From: Curvularia sp. ZM96
Lineage: Eukaryota; Ascomycota; Dothideomycetes; Pleosporales; Pleosporaceae
Length of the DNA: 64,000 nucleotides
Reading direction: 5' to 3'
NCBI GenBank assembly: GCA_022457065.1
Contig: JAJGBQ010000001.1
Coordinates: 2,294,001-2,358,000, forward strand
Shown in pieces: positions 41,564-52,043 of the stretch. A program made the position numbers and the translations under genes. The notes beneath the pieces were generated by a model, which worked only from the letters and a program-made list of their open reading frames with translations, was not told where the DNA came from and did not search any database. Position 1 is the first letter of the stretch, and each line of letters opens with the position of its first letter.

Positions 41564-43123
41564 ATGACCGTAGCTCTTTGCATGCACCATCTTATTGCTA
41601 TCACCACAATTTGGGTGTGTTTCGTGGCCTTGGCATCTCCCGTACCTACGACCCATGCCAGCTCTGGCTTAGTCCAGCAGCCCTCCCTCCAACAGGACGA
41701 GCCGGACAAGTCACGAATCTCGCTTGGACTCATCTCGAGGCTCTGTCTTTGCCTGTTGTGCGGGTTGCTTGGTGCGCATCGCTTCCAAGTGCACCCTCCC
41801 TACGCAATCACAGCCATTGACAAGCATAGGATACCGGATACGCCAGTTCCATCAACAGTTCCTCAAGCACCTGACACTAATACATGTATACGTCTTCATC
41901 GACTACATCTCTGCCATCACCTTCAACATCTCAGCTGCAATTGTTTACAATGGTCTTGGCACTACAACTTCCCGGACCTGTGAGGCCACCATACGGCTCT
42001 GCCTACTCTTCTACACAGCCGGCAAAGTGAGCATGTACCTCTTTCTTGTCGAACGCGTCCATGTCCTGAGAGCTCCGTATCGGTCCCGATTTGGTGATTG
42101 TTTATGGCTGCTCAGCACCATTACCATCTTTTTCACTCTCGGAGCCATTGGTGTGGCTGGGTCCGTCTCACCCGTGACTTCAGTCTCTGAAGTGGACGGA
42201 ATCTGCCGTATCGGCCTGCAACCATATGCCATAATACCACTGCTTGTGTGCGACATTGTCATCAACATGTTCCTTACCTCTGTCTTCGTATACCTCCTCA
42301 GCCCCTTGGTACGAGAGAGCCAATCGGCTGACGCAGGCTTCGTGAGCCGACTGGCTAGAGCAGTTGCCAGCATATGTAGACGGGCAAAGCCAGAAGGGGC
42401 CATCGATCTCCATCCGACAAACCAAGTCATAATACGGAGAGTGGAGAAATTGTTGTGGAAGACGTTGATCGGATGTGTGTTGGTCGTGCTACCCGCTGCT
42501 GGCAACCTTACGGCATTATACGTTCTTCGGGGACATATGCCAGCTTTTGTAAGTCCAGCTGGAGCAGAAGCTGGCAGTGGGTGTGCTGACACATGCGGTT
42601 TTAGATGTGCCTTACAATCTGCATAATCGACGGTGCGATGCTCTGCTAACACCACACCTGCTACTGTTGCTACGTATGCCATCATCTGTGCTAACAGCAA
42701 AACAACAGTCACCTGGGCGGCGGTCGTGCTCCATTGGCTCACTGTAGCTAGTGCTGACAGAGAGAAAGGTAGATATGCAGCGTGAGTGACGAGCATTCAG
42801 ATCTACAGTAGAAGGAACCGCTGCTAACAAAACCGACATGCAGCTCAACAGCATTTCACGATCATGGCTCTCAGCGTTCAGGACTATCCACATTGAGGAG
42901 AAAGTCTGTGTTGTCGGCAATATCCCAGGAACTGTGTGCCCTAGATGCAAACATGATCGCTGAAGAATGCCTGGACAAGCTGCAGTTAGACGAAGGCGGT
43001 CCAGTGATGGAGTTGAGTCGGAGGCCCAGCATTCACCCAGCAACATCAAGGGGGACAGAATCTGGACATTCTACTTTAGTGGTTGACTCGGGGGCCTCCA
43101 GGGCTACGGACCAGTCAAATTAA
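41564..43123 (+). CDS. seven-TM-like membrane protein, N-terminal exon unresolved
   Basis: Core exons are clear: up to 42548, then 42605-42632 (a 28-nt microexon), 42709-42781 and 42844-43123. The last donor is GTGAGT. They encode six hydrophobic helices: LTLIHVYVFIDYISAITFNI, LCLLFYTAGKVSMYLFLVERV, LLSTITIFFTLGAIGVAG, IIPLLVCDIVINMFLTSVFVY, LLWKTLIGCVLVVLPAAGNL and MCLTICIIDVTWAAVVLHWL. The last is made only by splicing the microexon to WAAVV through IID-V-T. The core frame runs from at least 41814. A seventh helix may come from the frame beginning ATG 41564 (ISLGLISRLCLCLL), joined by an intron I could not fix; acceptors at 41813 and 41824 are possible. The architecture resembles fungal 7TM proteins of unknown role. 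The start coordinate is a candidate only. Confidence 0.7.
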
Positions 43124-43130
43124 GGGATGC

Positions 43131-43702
43131 TCAAAAATCAGAATCCTCCTCTTCGATGATGGCTTGGGAAAGAAGCCCCCGCCTACGAGGCCCAGCGGGC
43201 TTCTTCAGGACAATGGGAGTGGGACTTGGCGAGTGATGGACAGTCTCTTCCTTTTTAATGCGGCGATCAGCCCGATATTGAGCTGGAGTTCGCATCTCGG
43301 CACGCTTTTCGGGGACAATGGGGGCATCAATGCTGAGTGTAGAGGACAGGAATTTGAAGATGACAAAGAGAGTGACGCCGGTAACGCATCCTATGAGGCT
43401 GGCTATCCCGAGAAAGACGTACAAGGTCTGCAGGCATTTAGCATAAAGATTGGGTAAGGACCCCTGAATTGATGGTTTACCTCAATCTGCTCGAGCCACT
43501 TTACGCTAAAAGGGAGTGACAAGATTCGGATGAAAGCCTGGGCGAGGTGGATAAAAGGGAGCAGGGCAAACGTGATGATGACATAGAATGGCCGCAGGAC
43601 GAGGATGGAGACATAGACGAGCTTGGCGATGGGCCACCACGCCAAGCGAGCGAGGTTCACGGCGACACGTTGGGCAATGGACAGGACGGTGGCCGCGTCC
43701 AT
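43131..43702 (-). CDS. small multi-pass membrane protein, unknown
   Basis: Exons 43481-43702 and 43131-43427 with a 53-nt intron (GTAAAC..CTGCAG) give 172 residues from MDAATVLSIAQRVAV. The frame is open a further 29 codons upstream, but the inner ATG starts the conserved-looking part. Hydrophobic stretches are WWPIAKLVYVSILVLRPFYVIITFALLPFIHL (one long or two short helices) and, after the intron, TLYVFLGIASLIGCVTGVTLFVIFKFL. The cytosolic-type tail is basic with Ser/Pro (HHSPSPTPIVLKKPAGPRRRG) and ends EEEDSDF. No family recognised, but the exon join is clean. Its stop is only 7 bp from the stop of the convergent 7TM-like gene, and its start is 299 bp from the SNF1 beta-subunit start. Confidence 0.78.
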
Positions 43703-44001
43703 GGTGGCAGCACGCGAGGAGTCGTGATGGAGGCGAGGTGTTTGTGTGGGACGTAGGTACGGTGCCTGCGTACATGGTAGTATGTACATGTGTGGAGGGC
43801 GAGGGAGCGGGCGCCATTGGCTGGGGCGGAGAGCTATCGGCGATTGACGCAGCGCAGCAAATGTTGATCCCTGTGCTGGGTGTGCCGGCTGCAGGCCAGT
43901 CGCCCAAGCCAGGCCGGGCGCGATACGATAGCTTCAGGCTGGCCTTGCCGGCGCCCTGCCCTCGTTACATACCTTTTGCAGCGTCGTTGCCGGGAGACGC
44001 C

Positions 44002-45801
44002 ATGGGGAACCAGAACTCGCGCTCGACGACGCCCTCGTCCAACCCGCAGTCGCCCTCGGGCGTGACGACATCACATGGCAACCACCCGTCGGAGCGCGGC
44101 CTTCACCCCCCGCACAGCAACTACCACTCGGCTCGCCGGCGAGAGTCGATCCAAGCTCTGAGCGCCGCCAAAGCTCCCGCTGCCCCGTCCGTGAGCCTCG
44201 AGAACGCGGAGAGCCAGCCGTCCTCTGCCCGCCCGCTCTCACGAGGGAGGGCGCAGACAATAGGAACTAGCACAAAGGCCGTGGCCACGCAGCTGCGCCA
44301 GGCCGCCCAGGACCACCTGCACCGGCACCACCACAACTCCAACACCACCACCCCCAACACCGCCCACAGCCCCCGCGACGCCATGGGCAACGAGCAGAGC
44401 AGCCACAAGGGCCACCGCGACAAGCACCGCGACAAGGACAAGGACAAGGACAAGGACACATCGCCCCGCCATACCCCCTCCTCCACCACGGCCACCACCC
44501 CGCCGCAAGCGCCCGTCACGGTGCCAGTGCCCGTCCAGCAGTCACCACCACCACAGCAAGAACAGGCACAGGAACAACAACCGCCCCAGCCCGCGCCCCA
44601 GCCCGAGCCTCAGCCCGAGCCCCAATCCGCGCGTGAGCCCTCCCCAACACCGCCCGTCGATGTGCCCGCACCGCCGCGAGACGAGGCCGACGTCGCATCC
44701 CTCATAGACCCCGCCGATGCCTCGCAAGACTACCTCATCCCTTCGTCGCAATTCAGCCGTCCGCCCCGTCTGCCGCTGCCCATAGAAGAAGAGGTCCATA
44801 CGCCCGGCTCGCCCATCATATCCCCCGAGGAGATATGGAGCCCCATCCACGAGAACGAGGCCGAGGGCATGCTTCCGCGCCGCTCGTCGATGCTGAGCAC
44901 CACCACGGCCGACGACGAGGACCTCGGTGAAGAATTCAAGGGCCCCAGCACCGGCCGCCCCACCGTCCCAACCCTGATCGAGTGGGAGGGGCCTGGCGAG
45001 CGCGTCTATGTTACCGGTACTTTTGCAGGCTGGAATCGCAAATACAAGTTGCACCGAAATGGCCCGAGCAAGAAGAAAGATGCCCTTTCTGCCTACGTCT
45101 CGGTTACGCCAGGCACCCACCATTTGACTTTTCTGGTCGACAACGACATGCGCACAAGCGACAAGCTGCCCACCGCCGTAGACTATACCAACATTCTCGT
45201 CAACTACATCGAGGTGCCCTACCCCGAGCCACAGCCACCTGTCGCCAACCCGTCAAAGGATGCACAGGCCGCGCCAGATACCACAACGCCCATGCAGGAA
45301 CGCGAAGCTCCTGCTAGCATGCATCCGCCTCAGGTCCTCCCCGCCGCGCCCGACGTCCAAGCCATGAAGGCGCCTCTGCCGGAGCCGCCGAAACCCGTTG
45401 TCCCCGAGCCGACTAAGAAGTACCATCAGAATATTCCCCGCTATCTGCTTGACTTGGACGCCCCAGAGGACTCGTCTCGTTTCGCACGCGCAAATGCAAT
45501 GACCAACAACCTACCCACACCGCCCACGCTACCGGGATTCCTGGGCAAGAGCATCTTGAACGGCACCACGCCCATGAAGGACGACAGCAGCGTCTTGATT
45601 CATCCAAACCACACGGTACTGAACCATCTGGCGACAAGCAGCATCAAGGACAATATCTTAGCCACGAGTGCTACAACAAGATACAAGCAAAAGGTGTGTT
45701 GATCTGTCCACTCGTTTACTCAAGTACCAATACTAATTGTCGCACAGTTCTTGACTACCATCATGTACAAGCCCAAAGAAGAGCATGGCGAAGTCCATTG
45801 A
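44002..45801 (+). CDS. SNF1/AMPK beta subunit (GAL83/SIP2-type), N-myristoylation signal
   Basis: Scaffold and targeting subunit of the SNF1 glucose-derepression kinase. Exons 44002-45693 and 45748-45801 (intron GTGTGT..CGCACAG) give 581 residues. Removing the intron gives RYKQKFLTTIMYKPKEE, the beta-strand at the end of the ASC domain that binds the alpha and gamma subunits. The CBM48 glycogen-binding domain starts near residue 322 (VPTLIEWEGPGERVYVTGTFAGWNRKYKL) and the ASC domain near 470 (HQNIPRYLLDLDAP). The protein starts MGNQNSRS, a good N-myristoylation motif. A second in-frame MGNEQSSH occurs at residue 128 (ATG 44383), so a shorter lipidated isoform is possible. The first 320 residues are low-complexity (His, Gln/Pro, DKDKDKD repeats). 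The frame is open upstream of 44002 but that part is ignored. Confidence 0.93.
44431..44458 (+). repeat. GACAAG hexamer repeat in the SNF1 beta coding region
   Basis: Four to five consecutive GACAAG hexamers encode alternating Asp-Lys (DKDKDKDKD). Frame-neutral unit; likely length-variable. Confidence 0.85.
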
Positions 45802-48800
45802 CCTCTGGTTTAACCTCGGCTTCGTTTTCATTTTGGTTCCTTCTTTTTTCCTTCCCCTTTGGTTTCTGTCTCTTTTGCATCAATGAGCGGGTTTGGATGG
45901 GGTTTTCCTTTATTTCACGACTTTTTTTCTCTTCAACTTCTTAACGGCAAGATTGCCCCCAAAAAGCACTCCCTGAGGCTTGGGTAAAAGAGGGGATGAG
46001 GAGTCCTGGTGCTAACGAAAAAGAAAGTAGATACCTTTTTTCGTCTTTTGTTTTTTACGAATAGAGGTTTTTATGCAGGGACGAGGGATGCAGAGAGAGT
46101 GGATGGTGCCCGTGTCGATATTACTGTGGAATAGAGTGGTTGAGTGGGCTGAGCATGTCTGGTCCTAAGTGTGTGTGTGTGTGTGTGTGTGTATTCGAGG
46201 ATGTAGTGAACATGTGATTTTTCAAAGCATCATGACAAGTCACTTCAACGCTTAGCCAATGCGCGCTTGGAAAAAGTCGCAAGAGTAGAGCAAGTACATA
46301 CAGTGTCTTGTGGATGATCAGAAGATGCGTTTCGTTAATTGGGCTTTTCGAGTGTAGCACAAGACATACGGAAAACCAGCTATATCATTGAGTTGTCTAT
46401 CTCATGCTATACCAAAAAAAAGTCCCTTTCGCCATCCTACCCATTTTCCCACATGGGATTGAGTTTGGTTTTCAACAACGCATGTGCCCTCAACATATGC
46501 TCCTAAAGGAAATCCAAGGTTTAAAATAAAACAGGTTTTAAAATAAAAGAAAGTATAGAAATTGAAACGCTGCAACGAAACCCTGGTATATGAGACTGTT
46601 TGCCTTTCTTCGACTGTAGGTAGGTTTCAACGACTTTTGCTGTCTTTGGTTCAACTAAGAGGGGGAGCCTTGAACAACAAGTCCCCTTGCTGGGGGTTAC
46701 TTGATCTTGCTACCTATTGGACCCGAGATAGGCTGTGGCTAATCAGCAACAGAAGCGCGGTGTTGCTCTGAGAATAGACTTGGGCCGGGAGGTGGGGAGT
46801 GAGCAGGGTGCCAGGGGTGTTCGGATGATGCTTCCGAAGGGAGTAACCGGGGAGGGTTCGTGATAGAAGGTGATACTGCGGCTATCTTCGCAGGATTAAC
46901 GCCAAATGGATAGATGTTGTTCCATGGATTTGAGTTTAACGGTCGCAAGGCTGCACTTGGAACTGTTGACATATCGGATCATAGGAGACTGCTAGGATGG
47001 GTGTTGTTTGTCCTCGTATACATTTCTGCATTTTGTACTGTTGATCGAATGACTTTTGGTCTTAGCATGCCAATGCTTGCTGGCTGCCCTTGCTAGTGCC
47101 CGTGTTGCAAAGCGGGCAGGGGTTGAAGTTTGATAAAACATACGGCTGCGGCGATCGCCTTGATTGGGGGGCTATACCGTTGGCAAGTATTGTGGCACTG
47201 TTTGTTTCTGGCATCTATGTGTTAATTAGTCATGGTATGCCATGTGCCACAAAGTCTGCTACACGTACATGTCGAATACTTGTTTCCATCCGACTCAGGG
47301 CCTGCCTCCGGGTCTGCCATCATCACTGCTGAAATGATGGGCTGGAATGTTTGTCCTCCGCCATGTCTGCATGGCTACATGGTTGGTAGGCAAGACAAGC
47401 ACGGCGGCTTCATGGTATTGTTAGGCAGTGTCTGAGCTGAGCCATGGCTTCTTTCGTGTTTCCTATGGGCTCCGTGTTGCTGGCAGGATGCGCCAACCCA
47501 GATGACCTTGTCTACGACAGGATGGAGCCCATACGAGGCGCATCGGTCCACCGAGTGAACATGATAGGTACAGCCGCAGACAGGAAACTTTTCCACAACG
47601 CGGATGCACATGCTGTTGTAGAAGGATAGTCAAGTGATTCGGAAGTGTTGGTGTGCTTTATGGTAGAAAAAAAATTGGAATGAAACTTGGAAAGCAGAGA
47701 AAGCATCCAAGGGAAAGCGGACGAGCTTTGTACAAGACATGACAAGAGGGAGAGGCCGGGGGAAAGAAGCTTTTGGGAGACTGGCATTATGTGTTGCAGT
47801 GTTGAAGCTGGAGGCGGTCGGAAGCATACCCCCGCCAGACCGTAGATCCTATTCGCCGTCTGATACCTTGAAAAATGTTTAAGAGATACATCTACGTAAC
47901 GCGAAACTGACATGGCCCTTTGTACGTGGCTGTGGATATATCCTTACTGGTCCGCCTGGGGGGCGGCGAGGTAAGTAGGACCGCGGTCATGTGTTGTGTT
48001 TGAACATGAGGTCTGTGACCAAGCCACGGAGACCGGGCTCCAGAGATGAGTATACTCGGCGGGAACCTTGGCTACCAGAGGTCCAGGCTATGATCCCAGC
48101 CACGTCTCAACGGCGCACATGGCTCTGCCGTCAAGTGAACCAATGTGACTCAGTGGTCCACTCGCTACTAACCCGGACCAAGACGGGCTGCCGGACATGA
48201 CGGAGAAAGGAGATGCGCTACTGGCGCAACCGGTGTCATAAGCACGGCACGTAGGTGATAGGTTGACTTTTGTGTCGTGCAGAAGGTTCAACCCTTTCTT
48301 GGTATCCGGCATATGCCTTGCAAAGGGTGCGGCATTGGGGACGCTCGCTCTCGGGGCGAAGAGCGGTGTCTAGTTGGAGCGAAGATGCCGAGATTGGGTG
48401 ATGCTTATGTGATGAGGGAGAGCAGAGGGAGGATACAAGCAAAGCAAGCAGGTACAACCGATACTGGGCTGCGTAAGCCCTAGCCGTTAAGCAGACGCAC
48501 AGCCCGACAGCACCCAAACACCTCGGCTTGACAAGGCTTCTTCACCTCTACGCATGTCCACGTCGACGACACCGCCATCTTAAATCTCACAGGCAAGCCG
48601 CGTGGAGCCTGCGCCGCAAAGGCGACGCGTTGTGTTCGCGCACCTCGACAGGAATAGAAACACGTGCATCACACAGCCGTTGAAGCCGCAAACTCACTCC
48701 GCACCGCATCGTATGACTTCATAGATGCCGCTCGTGGCGATCCGCCGTATGCCGCTCTCTACCCAAATGCCAAGTCAGATGCCAAGTACTCAGTTCCTGC

Positions 48801-49487
48801 ACTGGTTGACATGTGAGTCGTCTAGAACGGCGTTGATTATGATTACATGTGGTATTTTTGTAGGCGGTGACCTACGTGCGTATAGACGTTGTGAGGGTGG
48901 GGTACCATCGGGGTATTAATGTCGATCTTATGACTTTCGCATCTAGGCCATGTTGGGTACCGGAGATCTACGTAGGGAATTACACACTCTCGTATGATCT
49001 TTGGCCGCATTTAGCCGACTGTAAGAATGCGTTGGTGTTGGAAGTCTCGTCTGGCGGTGGGTGAAGAGGAGAGGAGTGAATGTTTTTGCGAAATCGTAGG
49101 CGATATGAGCAATCCAGTCATTGTTGAGTTGGCTACTGGCAGTACCAGGTTTAGCTAAATCAGTTATCGTTTTCCACTCACATTTCACAGGTAAACTAAT
49201 TAATCACTGCTCTCCTTGATCTCTTCGCAAGAAGAGTGAAGTGAAAGTTCAATCACTCCCCATGATTCCCCAAACATGCAAACATATCACCATTACTTCC
49301 ACTTTACTCCTCACTCACTGCTCTCCGCTCACAGGGCATCAGAGATGGATATAGAGGGTCCTTGCCTTGTACTCCAACGACCTTCTCCCTTCAACCTTCT
49401 CGACACAACCACTGTTGATTAACACTTCCAAACTCTACACCCAACCTCCCATCGTTCAAAGAAATCCATATCTCCAAACAAAACACT
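45802..49487. other. large gene-poor interval
   Basis: About 3.7 kb, the longest gene-free stretch here. It contains a (GT)12 microsatellite, poly-T-rich 3'UTR-like sequence at 45820-45960, and many small open frames (46739-46972 minus, 47444-47629 plus, 47512-47913 minus) without domains, signal peptides or plausible splice partners. A non-coding transcript or a short species-specific gene cannot be ruled out. Confidence 0.45.
46169..46192. repeat. (GT)12 microsatellite
   Basis: Perfect dinucleotide run of 24 nt in non-coding DNA. Confidence 0.95.
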
Positions 49488-50122
49488 ATGCCACCCAAGA
49501 AAGCCGCCGCCAACGGCGAAGCCAGCGAGGGCGCCCAGGCCTTCAAATGGGAGGGAGCAAATGAGCACAAAGTACGTTCCCACCCACCCCTCTCTGTCCG
49601 CCTCAAACTAACTCTTCCCAGCTCCTCCTTCTTATCCAAGGCCGTCACGCCCTGCCGGAAGAGTATGAGCAACTCGCCACGGCATTCCCAGGTTTGCTTT
49701 CCCTTCCCCCTTCCACACAGACTACATATACTAATGACCTAACGCACACAGGCGTCTCCACCGGCGCCATCCGCAACCGCATCTCCAATCTCCGCGTCAA
49801 GCAGCGGGAGCTGTACGACTCGCTCGGCTGGACGCTGCCGGAGAGCGGAGCCGCCAATGCTGGAAAGCGAGCTCCGAAGACGACCAAGAAACGTGGTGCT
49901 GCCGACAATTCAGACGCCAATGGTGATGTGGCTGAGACGCCCAAGACGAAGAAGGCGACTAAGAAGCGCAGCGCCGATGAGTCTGATGCTGCAGAAGAGA
50001 CGCCCAAGAAGAAGGCGAGGGGTAGCAAGTTCAAGAAGGAGGAGGAGAGCAGTGGCGCTGAGGCGGAGGAGGGCGTTAAGAACGAGGATCCCGTGGAGGA
50101 AGTGGAGGAGGAGGAGTTCTAA
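49488..50122 (+). CDS. small charged, probably nuclear protein, unknown
   Basis: Three exons, 49488-49571, 49622-49691 and 49752-50122, with introns of 50 and 60 nt, give 174 residues. Joined, they read MPPKKAAANGEASEGAQAFKWEG, then LLLLIQGRHALPEEYEQLATAFPGVSTGAIRNRISNLRVKQREL. Residues about 20-75 look like a small helical domain resembling a Myb/SANT or winged-helix-like unit (conserved Trp, TGAIRNRISNLR as a recognition-type helix). The rest is a Lys-rich and then Glu-rich tail with repeated ETPKTKKATKKRSADES-type segments. Many Dothideomycetes encode short proteins of this design; I do not know a defined function. Composition suggests a chromatin or nucleolar protein. Confidence 0.82.
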
Positions 50123-50594
50123 AAGTGGTTGACTTTCTGCTTTTCTTTTCTTTTTCACAAAGGCTTAGTACTTAGGGATTGACCAGACTGGGGAAAAGGG
50201 GGGTTTCTCCACTCTTGACTATGTATCATAGCAGCGGATATGGGCAGAGTTCTTGCATCATGGTCCAAGCGACTATCTTGCAATGGAATAATAGTCTATG
50301 CCAGCTCAAAATCTGATCATGGGATTGTCACTTACATCAACTCATTCTGCGTCTGTCACTTTGCTGTGCAGACAACACTTGAAGCAAATGGACCAAAAAC
50401 GTGAACATACCCGAACAGTGAAGAATGAGTCATGTCATTTTTATCAATATCTGTAACCGCCCCAAGGTATAGGTGCCAAACGCCGTATGCCATATCATCC
50501 CAGCATCCCTTGATCAACGCCATAAAATGCTTCCCGTTTCGAGCATTGAATACTGTAAAGCGAATCATCCCTCCGACCAACATGAGCAAATACC
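50123..50594. other. convergent intergenic region
   Basis: About 470 bp of presumed 3'UTR between the small nuclear-type gene and UFD1. No further feature. Confidence 0.45.
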
Positions 50595-51727
50595 TCATTT
50601 ATCGCCCTTTTTCTTCCGCAGGGTTTGGCCTCCGCCCTCAAAGTGCTTGGACTCTTTCTGCTCGCCTTCCTCGTCCTCCTTCTTCTTCAGTGGTGTGATC
50701 TCATATCCGAAAAAGAGCTTGTTAGGTGGCAGTCTAAGTGGCTGTGGACCGTTGGAACGCCGAATGGTAGGTGGGGGGTTTGTGGACTGTCCAGCTACGG
50801 GGGTCGAAGCTTGCGGGGTAGGTGCCTTGCTACCCTTCTTAAGCAGTTTGTGGCCAGCGGTAAGGAAATTGGAAGATGTTGCTTTTGCCCCGTTGGCAGC
50901 AGTTGTCGCGGATGGTGCAATGGCTGCATAGTTGATTGCTTCCGCCATAGTGCCGTGAGCATGCAGTGTGCCGCCCTTGCCGGTCATGACACCCTTTCCG
51001 CTCCGTGGGGTGCTCGTCCCACTCGTCCTCTGTGGCTCTTGGTAGCCTACTGGTGGTGCGAAGTCGACTGACAAATCCGTCTCAATCGTACAAACAGCTT
51101 TGCTGGGATGGTCTGGTTTGGTTTCCAACACAGCTATGCTGTATACATTGTCGTTGTACGCGAAGGTGAAGATGTCGCCCGTAGTGAGACAAGAGAAGTT
51201 GCGGAACGCGTTTTCAAGCACGGCTTTTGGATCGGAGATTTCTAAGAAAGAGGAATCTTGTGGCTGCAGCTTGATAAAGGTACCGAGTGGTATGTCAGTC
51301 GACTTGACTTGTAGCAAGTCGCCAGGTTCTAGCATGAGCGTCTCCATGAGCCAGTACGGCAAGTAGATCTTGCCCTCTTCCGCAATAAACTCCAGCACAC
51401 CTGCATGTGTCTTCTTTCCATCTTGCTTTCCGTTGATGAGCTCAAAGAGCATGGGGTATGTGATGTGTAGCCTGGTGAGCTTGTCGAGAGCGCTGGGAGG
51501 AAGGAACACCTTGCCGCCATGGTTCGCCTCCGGACGCTCAGGACCGGGCAGCATGGCAATGGGGTAGCAACGGAAGTACTCATCGAAGCGTCTCGGAGCG
51601 GTGCCACCGCGTCGGATAGCCTGATACATGGCCATGGGATCGTCTTGGTCGTAGAAGTTGGGGTTGAACTACTGTGGTGAGTTTGTGTGTGAATGAGAGA
51701 GGGTAGTGGTGGGGTCGCTATTACCAT
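50595..51727 (-). CDS. UFD1: UFD1, Cdc48-Npl4 cofactor for ubiquitinated substrates
   Basis: Works with Npl4 and the Cdc48/p97 ATPase in ERAD and proteasomal delivery. Coding exons are 51725-51727 and 50595-51668. The first carries only the ATG, followed at once by donor GTAATAG; the 56-nt intron ends ACAGTAG and the next exon reads FNPNFYDQDDPMAMYQAIRRG. The product is 358 residues and starts MFNPNFYDQ, close to what I recall for fungal Ufd1. Starting at the internal MAMYQ would drop 12 residues. The Ufd1 double-psi barrel domain covers about 25-205: FRCYPIAMLPGPERPEANHGGKVFLPPSALDKL, THAGVLEFIAEEGKIYLPYW, TDIPLGTFIKLQPQ. The C-terminal part is the disordered Npl4/Cdc48-binding tail. Confidence 0.95.
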
Positions 51728-52043
51728 GCTGTATTAGTAAGCAATAGACCAAGAGAGTGTCTGAGTGAGAGGCAAATACGAGACGGAAAAGCAGCTGCGA
51801 CTGCAAGACTGCGAGCAGGTGATGAGGCAGCAGAGGTATGGGCTCGAGGATGACGAAGTGTAGGTAACAAACACTACGGGCAGCCGTTTGGGCCACAGGC
51901 GCAAGTCGGAACCATAGGCTGCCGCCGCATGTGGTCCAAGCTCCAAATTTCCAGAACGCGCGAAGACGTCACTGGCCGGAAGCCTAATCCTCGACCTTCT
52001 GCAAACTTCTGCACATTGCCAGTTTCACGCGCTCGCTACAGCT
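51728..52043. promoter_or_regulatory. divergent promoter region UFD1 / LIN1
   Basis: Head-to-head spacer of 316 bp. No specific site identified, but it must hold the promoters of both essential-type genes. Confidence 0.45.

Noticed and set aside
43588..44001. 138-codon upstream extension of the SNF1 beta subunit
   Set aside because: It overlaps the divergent membrane-protein gene on the other strand, and MGNQNSRS is a proper lipidation start.
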